Assembly (NCBI RefSeq): GCF_000316645.1 | Contig: NC_019684.1 | Coordinates: 620,001-684,000 of the forward strand | DNA length: 64,000 nucleotides | Direction: 5' to 3' | DNA from: Nostoc sp. PCC 7524 | Lineage (GTDB): Bacteria; Cyanobacteriota; Cyanobacteriia; Cyanobacteriales; Nostocaceae | Part shown: one piece after another, positions 9,296 to 18,698 of the stretch | Position numbering within the stretch: position 1 is the stretch's first letter | Layout of the letters: each line of letters opens with the position of its first letter | Notes under the pieces: generated by a model | The model's input: only the letters and a program-made list of their open reading frames with translations | Databases searched by the model: none | Told to the model about the DNA's origin: nothing | Position numbers and translations under genes: made by a program

Positions 9296-9793
9296 ATGAA
9301 TAATTTCAAAATTAAACTGGCTATAAAACCTAACCAGCATAAATCAGGAGATGGTTATCTCAAGTTTCAACTAAATCATCAAACTGCTGCTATGTTAGCT
9401 ATGGGCTATACGCAAGAGGCAGTGATTGTAGCTGTTGATGCCATAACACCCATGCCAAATATGCCTGCTTGTATCTTGGGATTAATGAATTGGCGCAGTC
9501 GGATAATTTGGGCAATTGATTTACCGAGAATGCTGAATTTAGAATCTATAGATCATAGGTTGCGGCAATACAATGTGATTGTGATTAAAGCAGAATCACT
9601 TTTATTGGGATTAGTTGTGCAAGAAATTAAGGGGATAACTAAATTTATGCCTGATGAAATTCGTTCACCTATAGGACAGGTGGCATCTAGTTTAGTACCT
9701 TATTTGTGCGGTTGTGTTGTGCAGCAAGAAGAAATATTTCTTGTATTAGATGCCCAATCTATTGTGAATTCTTCTGTGCTATACAAGATTTAA
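9296..9793 (+). CDS. CheW-like adaptor (PixI/HmpC-like)
   Basis: CheW-domain protein of 165 residues that would link the receptor (9979) to the hybrid kinase (12486). The CheW fold pattern is seen in ILGLMNWRSRIIWAIDLPRML, VIVIKAESLLLGLVVQEI and the C-terminal SSLVPYLCGCVVQQEEIFLVLD. It begins at an ATG four bases after the CheY stop, which supports an operon. The function is assigned from domain and position. Confidence 0.85.
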   Translation: MNNFKIKLAIKPNQHKSGDGYLKFQLNHQTAAMLAMGYTQEAVIVAVDAITPMPNMPACILGLMNWRSRIIWAIDLPRMLNLESIDHRLRQYNVIVIKAESLLLGLVVQEIKGITKFMPDEIRSPIGQVASSLVPYLCGCVVQQEEIFLVLDAQSIVNSSVLYKI

Positions 9794-9830
9794 CTAAGTA
9801 GCTCAGTGTTAAAAATTATCGCTATGGCAA

Positions 9831-9858
9831 GGCAGGAGGCAGGAGGCAGGAGGCAGGA
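9831..9858. repeat. 7-bp tandem repeat (GGCAGGA)4
   Basis: Four perfect GGCAGGA heptamers (STRR) between the CheW and MCP genes, inside the presumed operon. Confidence 0.92.
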
Positions 9859-9978
9859 GGGAAGAGGGTTTGAGCCTAGTTTATTTTTCTTAACATAGTT
9901 GTGTTTTTTCCCACCGACTTACTTATATTAGACAAAAACATTTTTAGTGTTCTCTTTTACTATTTAGGATTTTTCACT

Positions 9979-12243
9979 ATGTTTCATAAAACCGACATGG
10001 CTAAGAGTAGAGATGCACAAAATCAGTCAGCGTTTATGCCAGCCCAAAATCTGACTGATAATGTAGTACAAATTAGCAGTAGTCTTAATCATCAAATCAA
10101 TAATAAATATTTAAATAATACAGTTAATTATTTAAAACGCCTGAGTTTGAGTACGAAAGCCATAATTTTAGCGATCGCAGTCGGTACACTACCTATATTA
10201 TCTATAGGAGCGATCGCCTATAATTTGCTCAATAAGTCCATCAATGAACAAATAACCAAAGCGCAACAAACAGAAGCTATAACTTTAGCAGATACAGTTA
10301 ATCAATTTATTTCAGAACGTTATCAAGATATTCAAACTTTGTCGAATTTGCCATTTTTGACTAATTATAAGGTGAGAGAAGTCAAGACAAATGCCGACAA
10401 ACAAGCAGTATTAAATCAAATTATCCAAACGAATAGAAACTATGACAGCATTGCTGTCTTTGATATGGAAGGTGAACTCATCGCCCAGTCGGGTGGCGAA
10501 CCTTTAGATACTCAAAAATACCAGAACTATTTTCAAGAAATACTCAAGAAAAATGTTCCGGTTGTTAGTCAAGCAGAATTATCGAGTCTTTATCTGGCTG
10601 CACCAATTAAAGATGCAATCACAAATGAAACTATTGCTGTGGTGCGAGTGCGGATGCCCATGCAATCCTTAGCAGCAGTGATGCGAAACTACTCAGCTAA
10701 TGGACAGACATACAACTTACTTGATTCATCCGGTAAAATTATTCTCAGTTCCAAAACGGCATTATTAAACACAGCAGTCACAACTGAGTATCCTAGTTTA
10801 GCGCCAATACTAACTAATCAGAAAATTGCTAGTGTAACGACAGTCGGACAATTACAACAAAAAGCCGAATTAGTTAGTTACATTCCCTTGCCAAAAATAG
10901 AAGGTTTATCCAACCTCAACTGGCAAGTTTTATTAACCACAGATGCAACAATTTTATTTGCACCCCAAAGACAATTACTGTGGACGATCGCCATTGGTAC
11001 CGTATTGACAGCCTGTATAGTCAGTGCGATCGCAGCTTGGTTAGCCCAGCGTATCACACAGTCTCTTATCCAAGCAAATGCAGCTTTAGCAAAACTCGGT
11101 CAAGGGGAATTCCACACTCGCTTGCAAATAGAAGCTGAAGATGAACTAGGGTTATTGAATGCCAATATTAACCAAGTGGCAGAAAATTTGCAGACTTTGG
11201 TGAAACATAGAACATTTGTTATTCCCAGTTTTGACAATGAACAGCAACCAGAAGCTCTGCAACTGCAACTTTTAGAACTACTGAGTAATGTCGAAGGTGC
11301 AGCGAGGGGTGATTTAACAGTTCGCGCCGACGTGACAACCGGTGCAATCGGTACGGTTGCTGACTTTTTCAACTCGATTGTGGAAAATCTGCGGGATATC
11401 GTCACCCAAGTGAAGCAAGCTGCCAGTCAATTGAACACAGCCATCGGTTCTAACGAAGGGGCAATTCGCCAGCTAGCCGAGGAAGCACTCATCCAAGCTG
11501 CGGAAATCAACCGCACCTTAGAAGCAGTTGACAACATGACTAATTCCATGAAAACCGTAGCCATCAACGCCCAACAAGCGGCGATTGTCGCTAATCATGC
11601 CGCCCACACCGCCACGTCAAGTGAACAAGCAATGGATTTGACTGTACAAAACATCCTCAATTTGCGGGAAACCGTGGGTGAAACCGCTAGGAAAGTGAAG
11701 CGTTTAGGGGAATCTTCCCAAGAAATCTCCCGTGTGGTATCCATCATTAACCAAATTGCCACCCAAACCAACTTGCTAGCGATTAACGCCAGCATTGAAG
11801 CGGCGCGGGCTGGGGAAGAAGGGCAAGGTTTTGCCGTCGTGGCGGAAGAAATTGGCGAGTTAGCCGCCAGAAGTGCCACAGCCACCCAAGAAATTGAATA
11901 CATCGTGGAGAATATTCAACGGGAAACCAGCGAAGTAGCTAAAGCAATGGAAATTGGTACTACTCAGGTAGTCGAAGGTACACAGATTGTCGAAACAGCT
12001 AAACAAAGCCTGAGTCAGATTTTAAATGTCTCCCAACAAATTGACAGTTTAATTCAGTCGATTTCTACAGCAACTACATCTCAGGTAGAAACATCACAAA
12101 CCGTCAATCAATTAATGCAAAATATTGCGGCGATTTCCCAACGCACCAGTGATTCCTCACACATCGTTGCTAAATCTCTACAACAAACTGTAGAAATTTC
12201 CCATCAGTTACAGGAAACTGTTGGTACTTTTAAAGTGAGTTAG
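9979..12243 (+). CDS. methyl-accepting chemotaxis protein with periplasmic sensor (HmpD-like)
   Basis: Transmembrane receptor of the array. A first membrane span lies at about residues 60-82, a periplasmic Cache-like sensory region of about 250 residues follows, and a second span is at about 335-358. Then come a HAMP domain, a helical linker and the MCP signalling domain. The hairpin tip is well conserved ([20 protein letters not shown], then [13 protein letters not shown]). No GAF domain is present, unlike bilin-binding PixJ/PtxD phototaxis receptors, so the stimulus is probably not light through a bilin here (inference). The frame opens with GTG at 9901, but ATG at 9979 follows AGGA with a nine-base gap and removes a poorly supported leader; 9997 is a further option. 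Confidence 0.88.
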   Translation: MFHKTDMAKSRDAQNQSAFMPAQNLTDNVVQISSSLNHQINNKYLNNTVNYLKRLSLSTKAIILAIAVGTLPILSIGAIAYNLLNKSINEQITKAQQTEAITLADTVNQFISERYQDIQTLSNLPFLTNYKVREVKTNADKQAVLNQIIQTNRNYDSIAVFDMEGELIAQSGGEPLDTQKYQNYFQEILKKNVPVVSQAELSSLYLAAPIKDAITNETIAVVRVRMPMQSLAAVMRNYSANGQTYNLLDSSGKIILSSKTALLNTAVTTEYPSLAPILTNQKIASVTTVGQLQQKAELVSYIPLPKIEGLSNLNWQVLLTTDATILFAPQRQLLWTIAIGTVLTACIVSAIAAWLAQRITQSLIQANAALAKLGQGEFHTRLQIEAEDELGLLNANINQVAENLQTLVKHRTFVIPSFDNEQQPEALQLQLLELLSNVEGAARGDLTVRADVTTGAIGTVADFFNSIVENLRDIVTQVKQAASQLNTAIGSNEGAIRQLAEEALIQAAEINRTLEAVDNMTNSMKTVAINAQQAAIVANHAAHTATSSEQAMDLTVQNILNLRETVGETARKVKRLGESSQEISRVVSIINQIATQTNLLAINASIEAARAGEEGQGFAVVAEEIGELAARSATATQEIEYIVENIQRETSEVAKAMEIGTTQVVEGTQIVETAKQSLSQILNVSQQIDSLIQSISTATTSQVETSQTVNQLMQNIAAISQRTSDSSHIVAKSLQQTVEISHQLQETVGTFKVS

Positions 12244-12256
12244 GGGATAGGGGATA

Positions 12257-12277
12257 GGTGACAGGTGACAGGTGACA
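12257..12277. repeat. 7-bp tandem repeat (GGTGACA)3
   Basis: Three GGTGACA heptamers with related GGGGATA and GGAGCAG units on either side, between the MCP and hybrid CheA genes. The same heptamer recurs at 21371-21398. Confidence 0.9.
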
Positions 12278-12348
12278 GGGGAGCAGGGGGGCAGAGGAGC
12301 AGGGGAAAATAACTATTGCCTATTGCCTCTTAACTAATAACTATTAAC

Positions 12349-12486
12349 TATAGGACTCCTATTTGATTTTTTTTGGCGTAGCCTGCGCTGGTGCATAAAG
12401 AACTCAGTACACCTCTACCCTCTCCTTTCCTATTGCCTATTGCCTAACTACGCAGATAATTTTAGAAATCAAATCGGATTGCTATA
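12349..12486. mobile_element. MITE-like element, family B, ending on the cheA start codon
   Basis: Terminal inverted repeats of 21 bp (12349-12369 and 12466-12486) match at 18 of 21 positions; the outer end is TATAG and the inner end is ATTTGATTT. The element is 138 bp and non-coding. Its last base is the A of the ATG of the following CheA gene, so that gene's whole ribosome-binding region is element DNA. Confidence 0.65.
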
Positions 12487-15452
12487 TGTCAAAAGATAAA
12501 GAATTAGAAATTCAGATGCAGTTTCTGGAAGAAGCAACAGATTACATTAATACCCTAGAAGGGGTATTGTTGGAAATCGATACCAGTCACCGCATTGATT
12601 TAGATAAAATTAATGGTGCTTTACGGGCGGCTCACTCTATTAAAGGTGGCGCAGCGATGATGGGCTTTCGGGCTTTAAGTGATTTAGCCCATCGTTTAGA
12701 AGATTCTTTTAAAGTTTTAAAAACCAGTAAAAATTCCTTAAAAATTGACACCCAATTACAAAGTTTACTGCTTTCTGCTGTTGATTGGTTGCGGCAAATT
12801 GTGGTATTACTGGCACAAGGAAATACTATAGAAGAAGATTGGTTAGTTTCATTTTGTTATCCAGTTTTTGATCAATTACACGATCGCTTAGGTGATCCTA
12901 CTCCAGAAGATGCAACGACGCTACTATCCTCAGATGAGGGGCAAGATATTATTCCCTTACTGTTTGAAACCGAGGTAGAAGGCTGTTTGCAGCGTCTAGA
13001 GTCGGTGTTAGCTGATAGCCAGCAGCCATGCTTACAGGAAGAAGTGGCGATTATGGCGGCGGAATTAGGTGGGTTGGGGGAAATGTTGGAGTTAACAGCC
13101 TTCACCCAATTGTGTGCATCTATTCAGGAACATATAGAAAATGCTCAAGGCGATCGCATTGCGGAAATTGCCCAATTAGCATTACAATCATGGCGGCGAT
13201 CGCAAGCCCTAGTTTTAACGAATCAACGGCATAGTTTACCAACTAAATTATCTCTAGAGGAATTAGCGTCTCCATCTCAACCACAATTAAAACCAGCAGA
13301 AATTACACCTGTTATTGATGAATTTCTCCCAGTAATTACGCCAGAAGAATTAATTACAGCAAAGGCAGAATTTAAAACCGTAGATACTATCAGTGAGCTA
13401 GCTGCCGTTGATTTCCCGGAACCTCAGCCGATATTGGTGATAGAAAATAATCTCACAGATACTAAGATTAGTGAACCTAAAACAGAGAATATTCCTGTTA
13501 GTCAGGAGAAAGAGCATCAACAAGATAATATAGTCCGCATTTCTAGCAAACAAATAGAACAAATTAATGATTTATTTGGAGAATTAATTATTCAACGTAA
13601 TGGGTTTAATTCCCAGCTTGATAGACTGCGTAAACTGGTGCGAAATTTAAACCAGCGTGTGCGAACTCTAGAGCGAGAAAATCAAGAACTGCGAACAAGT
13701 TATCATCAAGTCAGCGCCAAAAATCTCATTCCTGTTGGTGTACCATCCTTAGCTCATAGTGCAGAACATCCCCCAGGCATAGATACTGAATTGGATGCCT
13801 TAGAAATAGAACGCCACAATGAAGTAAACTTGCGATCGCAAGCTGTACTGGAAACCATTGTCCAAGTTCAGGAAGTCACTACAGATATTCAACTCAGTGT
13901 TGACGACACAGACCAAATTGTTCGCAAATTTAACAAAACATCCAAACAGTTACAAACTAAGCTCAATCATATCCGAATGCGTCCCCTATCGGATTTAGTC
14001 GAGCGTTTTCCCAGAGCCATCCGCGATTTAAATGTCGAGTATGGTAAAAATGTCCAGTTACAAGTTATCGGCGGCAATACCTTAATTGAACGCAGCATTT
14101 TAGAAGCTTTAAATGAGCCGTTAATGCACCTGTTAAGAAACGCCTTTGATCATGGTATCGAAGAATCAACCACCCGTCGCACCCTCGGTAAACCCGAACA
14201 AGGATTAATTGAAATTACCGCCTCACACCAAAGTAATCGCACCATCATTACCATGCGTGACGATGGACGGGGTATTTCTCTAGAGAAAATCCGCAACCGC
14301 GCTTTAGAAATGGGTATCGATGCGTCACTACTAGCTAACGCCACCGATGAAGAACTGTTATCACTCATCTTTGAACCAGGATTCAGCACCTCGGAGCAAG
14401 TCACGGCATTATCTGGGCGTGGTGTGGGGATGGACGTAGTACGCAATAACCTGAAATTGGTACGCGGCGATATCAAAGTCGATACAGAAGCAGGGGTTGG
14501 TACAACCTTTACCTTATCAGTACCCTTTACCCTCTCCATTGCCAGAGTGCTGTTAGTAGAAAGCAATAAAATGCTGCTGGCATTCCCCACAGATGTAGTC
14601 GCAGAACTATTTTTATGGGAAAACGAGGCAGTATTGGCAATGGCAGATAGCGAAGTCATCAACTGGCAAGGAAATATGCTGCCATTGATTCGCCTAGGTA
14701 ACTACTTAGAATTTAACTGCCCCCGCTACGATAACCCAGAACTAGAAACGCCCCCAGCCATTAATGCCACCAGCATCTTAATCGTTAAAAGTAATCAACC
14801 AGTGGCGATACAAGTGGACAGGTGTTGGGGTGAGCAAGAAGTCGCCATTCGCCAAGTTGAGGGTAATATACCCCTACCCACAGGTTTTAGTAATTGCACT
14901 ATTTTGGGAGATGGGCGAGTAGTATCCTTAGTCAACACCAACGAATTGCTCTATTGGGTTGCTACCCATCAGCGCACCCCTAAAAACAATCAACTACCAT
15001 CAGCCAGATTGAAAACGCCGTTCCTGTTCTTTCACAGTGCTAAACCAGCCGCCATTGAGCAGAAAGGCACAATTTTAATTATTGATGACTCGATTAACGT
15101 CCGCCGCTTCTTGGCATTGACTCTAGAAAAAGGCGGGTATCAAGTAGAACAAGCCAAAGACGGACAAGATGCCTGGGAAAAATTAGAAACAGGTTTACAA
15201 GTCCAAGCTGTGATTTGTGATATTGAAATGCCGCGCCTTGACGGTTACGGCTTCTTAGAGAAGATTAACTCTAGCACTGCTACTAAAAATATCCCCGTAA
15301 TTATGCTGACATCTAGAAGCAGCAATAGACACAAGCAGCTAGCCATGCAATTGGGAGCGCGAGCTTATTTCTCTAAACCCTATAACGAGCAAGAATTACT
15401 CCGCACGCTAGAAGAAATCATAGGGAATTTAGCAGAAAAATTAACATCGTAA
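12486..15452 (+). CDS. hybrid CheA-type histidine kinase (PixL/HmpE-like)
   Basis: Central kinase of the array, 988 residues. The N-terminal Hpt domain has the phosphorylated His50 in AAHSIKGGA. A long variable linker (about 250-340) and a coiled-coil dimerisation region follow. The HATPase domain has the N box LLRNAFDHGIE, the G1 box RDDGRGIS and the G2 box LSGRGVGMDVV. Next is a CheW-like domain, and the C-terminal receiver has DDS, Asp912 in ICDIEMPRLDG and Lys in YFSKPY. It would autophosphorylate at His50 and pass phosphate to its own receiver, the CheY at 8914 and the PATAN regulator. No Shine-Dalgarno sequence precedes the ATG because a MITE-like element ends there. Confidence 0.93.
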   Translation: MSKDKELEIQMQFLEEATDYINTLEGVLLEIDTSHRIDLDKINGALRAAHSIKGGAAMMGFRALSDLAHRLEDSFKVLKTSKNSLKIDTQLQSLLLSAVDWLRQIVVLLAQGNTIEEDWLVSFCYPVFDQLHDRLGDPTPEDATTLLSSDEGQDIIPLLFETEVEGCLQRLESVLADSQQPCLQEEVAIMAAELGGLGEMLELTAFTQLCASIQEHIENAQGDRIAEIAQLALQSWRRSQALVLTNQRHSLPTKLSLEELASPSQPQLKPAEITPVIDEFLPVITPEELITAKAEFKTVDTISELAAVDFPEPQPILVIENNLTDTKISEPKTENIPVSQEKEHQQDNIVRISSKQIEQINDLFGELIIQRNGFNSQLDRLRKLVRNLNQRVRTLERENQELRTSYHQVSAKNLIPVGVPSLAHSAEHPPGIDTELDALEIERHNEVNLRSQAVLETIVQVQEVTTDIQLSVDDTDQIVRKFNKTSKQLQTKLNHIRMRPLSDLVERFPRAIRDLNVEYGKNVQLQVIGGNTLIERSILEALNEPLMHLLRNAFDHGIEESTTRRTLGKPEQGLIEITASHQSNRTIITMRDDGRGISLEKIRNRALEMGIDASLLANATDEELLSLIFEPGFSTSEQVTALSGRGVGMDVVRNNLKLVRGDIKVDTEAGVGTTFTLSVPFTLSIARVLLVESNKMLLAFPTDVVAELFLWENEAVLAMADSEVINWQGNMLPLIRLGNYLEFNCPRYDNPELETPPAINATSILIVKSNQPVAIQVDRCWGEQEVAIRQVEGNIPLPTGFSNCTILGDGRVVSLVNTNELLYWVATHQRTPKNNQLPSARLKTPFLFFHSAKPAAIEQKGTILIIDDSINVRRFLALTLEKGGYQVEQAKDGQDAWEKLETGLQVQAVICDIEMPRLDGYGFLEKINSSTATKNIPVIMLTSRSSNRHKQLAMQLGARAYFSKPYNEQELLRTLEEIIGNLAEKLTS

Positions 15453-15616
15453 TTGAAATACATTATGTTTCAAGAAAATGTCATCAAAAATACATCTTTT
15501 AGCAGTCAGTTTGTTATACAGTAGTCGCCAACCTAGTTGGGAATCCCCTGAGTCTGGCTTAAAAATAACCAAAAGCCTGTACTACTATACCTCCGCTTAA
15601 TTGTCATCAACTCGAA

Positions 15617-15647
15617 TTGCAGATGGATTCAAGTTATCCATCTGCAA
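15617..15647 (+). terminator. hairpin after the chemotaxis-like operon
   Basis: A perfect 12-bp stem TTGCAGATGGAT/ATCCATCTGCAA with a 7-base loop, followed by ATTCCTTTT. It separates the array from the small gene at 15680. Confidence 0.6.
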
Positions 15648-15679
15648 ATTCCTTTTAAATTCAACAACTGTAAGTAGCA

Positions 15680-15949
15680 ATGTCAGAACAATCGGATTTT
15701 CTCTCTAACCTCTCTGACTTTCTCTATCCCCGTAGTTGCTATCATGGTCAGTTCAAGCCAGAGTATTTAGTATTCAATGCTAATCTGCAAGAATTTTCCC
15801 AACGGGTGAGTTATATTACCCACCTGCAAACTAACGGTAAACTTTCACCTCAAGAAGCTTACCATGAAATCAAAAACCTGTGGAAACAGTTAAAAGCAGC
15901 TAAAAAGCAACTGGAAATTAACTCTACAAATGATGTTTCTGGTTCTTAG
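15680..15949 (+). CDS. conserved small cyanobacterial protein (DUF7219-like)
   Basis: An 89-residue soluble protein, mostly helical, with a tyrosine/arginine-rich start (FLYPRSCYHGQFKPEYLVFN) and a lysine-rich helical end (LWKQLKAAKKQLEIN). I recognise this pattern as a small family conserved across cyanobacteria, probably the one named DUF7219; the name is from memory. No catalytic motif is visible. It is transcribed in the same direction as the chemotaxis-like array but is separated by a hairpin, so a role in that array is not supported. Confidence 0.75.
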   Translation: MSEQSDFLSNLSDFLYPRSCYHGQFKPEYLVFNANLQEFSQRVSYITHLQTNGKLSPQEAYHEIKNLWKQLKAAKKQLEINSTNDVSGS

Positions 15950-16014
15950 TGTTGGAGGAGGTAGGGGATTGGGGATTGGGATTTTTATTCAGCACTTTCA
16001 AGTCAGCCCAAACT

Positions 16015-17310
16015 CTAATTTTGCTGAAAGAGCGATCGCCTGAGATGATGCCAAATTAACCCTGCTACAATTAATCCTAAACCGACTTGCCAGATAGCAG
16101 ACTCTACCCAAAAAGCTAGGAATAAACAAGATAACAACCCTATCCAACCAATCCACACCGGATATAGGCGTTCAGATGCAGGGAGTTTTAAAGCCGCAAA
16201 GTTGGTGATGGCGTAGTAAATTAAGACGCTAAAGGCACTAAAAGACCAGGTTGTTTTGACATTGCCTAATAATACAAGAAAGGCGATCGCTACCCCAACA
16301 ACTATCACCGCCCAGTAAGGTGCTGTTTGGCCTTGATTCAGCCGGGCTAGAAATTTGGGGGCATCTGTACGTCTACCCATTGCCAGTAATACGCGTGATA
16401 AGCCCAAAATTAAATTTAACAATACTCCTAACATAGCTGCGATCGCACCAATAGCCAAAACGAAAGCCGCACCAGCACCGCCGACACTACGGGCGACAAC
16501 TTCCAAAGGTGCAGCTTTTGTCTGCCCTGTAGCATCAGCTAAAGTATCTGCACCTACAGCCCCAATACCTACAGTTGCCACTGTTATGTACAGCAACATA
16601 GTCAGTACCAAGCAGACAATCATGGCTTTGGGGATAGTTTCTCTCGGAGAACGTGCTTCTTCCCCCATAGTTGCAATCCGGCCATAGCCTGTGTAAGCTA
16701 CAAACATCAAAGCACTGGCATGAAGTACATCACCCCAAGAACTACTGAAAAAAGGTGTTAAATTATCTACGCCTTGCCCAACAGCATGAGGCAAACAAAT
16801 CAGAATAAAAAAGCTCAAAGACAGCAACGTTACCGACACAATGACGATGTTAGCTAGATTCGAGCGTTTAATACCACTCAAGACAACTAAAGTCATAATT
16901 ATGACAGCTAAGACAGCGAGAGGAATCACCCAAGTAGAACTCCCACCCCAGAGATTTAGCAAGTAACCGGCAAAACCCAAAGCAGCCGTCGCCGCCGAAG
17001 CTGTCTTAGCAACTAAAAACATCCACCCGGCGGTGAAACCAAAAGCCGGAGTGAGATACTTATAACCATATTCATAAGTGCCGCCACTAACTGGGTGATT
17101 AGCTGCCAGTTGGGCGCTGTTAAGTCCATTACAGATAGCCACTACTGCCCCAATCGCTACCGCCAAAATTACCGCCGAGCCAGCAATGCCAGCCGCAATC
17201 CCAATACTGACAAATACACCCGTACCGACAATCGAACCCAACCCCATGAGTGTCGCACCAAAAACCCCTAACTCTCGTTTCAGTTGGGGTGGTGAATTGC
17301 TGACGGACAT
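16015..17310 (-). CDS. APC-superfamily amino acid permease
   Basis: Integral membrane transporter of 431 residues with about 12 predicted spans. The first span has the glycine-rich motif GLGSIVGTGVFVSIG typical of APC permeases, where the unwound helix binds the amino group of the substrate. The second span region (PVSGGTYEYGYKYL) is also characteristic. The substrate cannot be read from sequence; cationic or neutral amino acids are both possible. It is monocistronic, convergent with 15680 and separated from the DUF427 gene by about 185 bases. Confidence 0.88.
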   Translation of the reverse strand: MSVSNSPPQLKRELGVFGATLMGLGSIVGTGVFVSIGIAAGIAGSAVILAVAIGAVVAICNGLNSAQLAANHPVSGGTYEYGYKYLTPAFGFTAGWMFLVAKTASAATAALGFAGYLLNLWGGSSTWVIPLAVLAVIIMTLVVLSGIKRSNLANIVIVSVTLLSLSFFILICLPHAVGQGVDNLTPFFSSSWGDVLHASALMFVAYTGYGRIATMGEEARSPRETIPKAMIVCLVLTMLLYITVATVGIGAVGADTLADATGQTKAAPLEVVARSVGGAGAAFVLAIGAIAAMLGVLLNLILGLSRVLLAMGRRTDAPKFLARLNQGQTAPYWAVIVVGVAIAFLVLLGNVKTTWSFSAFSVLIYYAITNFAALKLPASERLYPVWIGWIGLLSCLFLAFWVESAIWQVGLGLIVAGLIWHHLRRSLFQQN

Positions 17311-17445
17311 TTGAAATATCTCCCTCTTGTAGATGATGAAGATGTAGCTTTCACTTTGAGGATACCATGACAGTTTTGAAAACCTCGTGAGCCTTCCCTT
17401 TCCTAGCTCTGCCTCACCCTCTCTCCTACGAAGAAAAGGGAAAAA

Positions 17446-17473
17446 GTAGAAACGTTAAATGCAACGTCTCCAC
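17446..17473. repeat. degenerate copy of the 28-bp palindrome
   Basis: GTAGAAACGTTAAATGCAAC and the following eight bases match the core of the perfect palindrome at 6848-6875 at 24 of 28 positions. The changes break the symmetry at some pairs. Confidence 0.7.
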
Positions 17474-17495
17474 TTTGTGTTTCTATAAATCAGGA

Positions 17496-17780
17496 CTAAG
17501 CTTCGACTTTGACACCTCGCCAAAAAGCAACATAGCCCTCAATATTCTTAGCTTTTTCCTTGGTGCTGGGATAGTACCAAGCAGCATCTTTGTTGACTTG
17601 TCCATCAACAGCAATGCTGTAGTAACTGGCAACACCTTTCCACGGGCAAGTAGTGTGAGTATCACTCTCTTGGAAATATTGCTTGTTAATTGCGTCGGGG
17701 GGGAAATAATGGTTGCCTTCCACAACAACGGTTTGGTTGCTTTCAGCTACAACAGCCCCATTCCAAATAGCTTTCGCCAT
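17496..17780 (-). CDS. DUF427 family protein
   Basis: A 94-residue protein with the DUF427 pattern: an N-terminal KAIWNGAVVAES strand region, a central TTCPWKGVASYYSI motif and a C-terminal GYVAFWRGVKVE. The fold is a small beta-barrel seen in bacteria and fungi; its biochemical role is not established. It is encoded opposite two longer ORFs of lower quality, and the conserved motifs decide the strand. It lies 66 bases downstream of the Uma2-family gene on the same strand, so the two may be co-transcribed. Confidence 0.9.
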   Translation of the reverse strand: MAKAIWNGAVVAESNQTVVVEGNHYFPPDAINKQYFQESDTHTTCPWKGVASYYSIAVDGQVNKDAAWYYPSTKEKAKNIEGYVAFWRGVKVEA

Positions 17781-17846
17781 AAGTGCGTTTGTTAATAAAG
17801 TTTACACATATTATTATGATTTGTAATGCCAGCTTTCTGCTACCAA

Positions 17847-18488
17847 TTAAATCTTAGATTGACCTTGTTCAAATTGATCAATGGCTTCAATATCATCGGA
17901 AATCTGGACACATTGTTCTAATAAAGCAATATTTAATTCCGGCAATAATTCACTTACAGTAATCTGTTCGTAGCCGTAAGTATCTAAAAACCTAGATGGT
18001 GTTTCTTCCCGTAAATGGTAAAGTCTGACTTTATTAACTTGCCACACCCAAACCTCAGCAACTCCTAAACGACGATAAATTTCTAGCTTGTCAATGCTAC
18101 CACTGGTAATGATGACTTCAATAGCTAAGTTTGGGATATTTTTCTTCTCACCAATAGAGTAGCATTCATCTGGTTCAACCCCAGCTTGCTTGAGTTGTTT
18201 CTTAATAGTAGAACTCCCCATCGGGCTAAATCGAATTCGCTTTAAATAGAGATAGCGTTCTATCAAAATAGCTAAACGTTTTTTCAGATTTTCATGTCTG
18301 ATAGATGGGGACACAATCTCTAAAATTCCATCTAAGTAGGTAACACGGTAATGAGAGTTATCTTCCAGTTTGGCTAATAATGCTTCATACATTTGCCAGT
18401 TTAAGCCACTGGTGACAAATTTTTCCTCTGGGTCATCAATACTAGCTAGTTCTGGGTCGTTTAAGATGTCTTTCAGGCTGCTGACCAT
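17847..18488 (-). CDS. Uma2 family (DUF820) predicted restriction-like nuclease
   Basis: 213 residues with the PD-(D/E)xK-type core of the Uma2/DUF820 family, which is heavily expanded in cyanobacteria. Visible elements are YLDGILEIVSPS, the EPDE strand, the IEVI strand and the downstream Lys in DKLEIYRRLGVAEVWVW. Nuclease activity is predicted from the fold, but the biological role of the family is unclear. It is not a transposase, although family members are sometimes so labelled. Confidence 0.88.
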   Translation of the reverse strand: MVSSLKDILNDPELASIDDPEEKFVTSGLNWQMYEALLAKLEDNSHYRVTYLDGILEIVSPSIRHENLKKRLAILIERYLYLKRIRFSPMGSSTIKKQLKQAGVEPDECYSIGEKKNIPNLAIEVIITSGSIDKLEIYRRLGVAEVWVWQVNKVRLYHLREETPSRFLDTYGYEQITVSELLPELNIALLEQCVQISDDIEAIDQFEQGQSKI

Positions 18489-18698
18489 TGTTTTCTATCT
18501 CCTAGTCGGGTTTGGCTGGGTTACTGAGGTCATGCCTATACACAATTTTAGCTCAGAGATTGTCTTACGCAGAAGCTAGAATTGCAGCTCACGCAAAGGT
18601 ACAGAGAAAAATCCATGACTTCCAGACGTGAGATTGTTACAATCATCCTGTTATCCTCGTAAATACTTACACAGAACGCCATCAGAAAAGCGATCGCT

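Noticed and set aside
9831..9858. Heptamer blocks as CRISPR-like arrays
   Set aside because: Seven-base units with no spacers; typical cyanobacterial STRRs.
17475..17795. 106-codon forward ORF opposite DUF427
   Set aside because: The minus-strand DUF427 protein has clear family motifs; the forward frame has none.
17847..18488. Transposase remnant
   Set aside because: The fold motifs are those of the Uma2/DUF820 family, with no terminal repeats around it.
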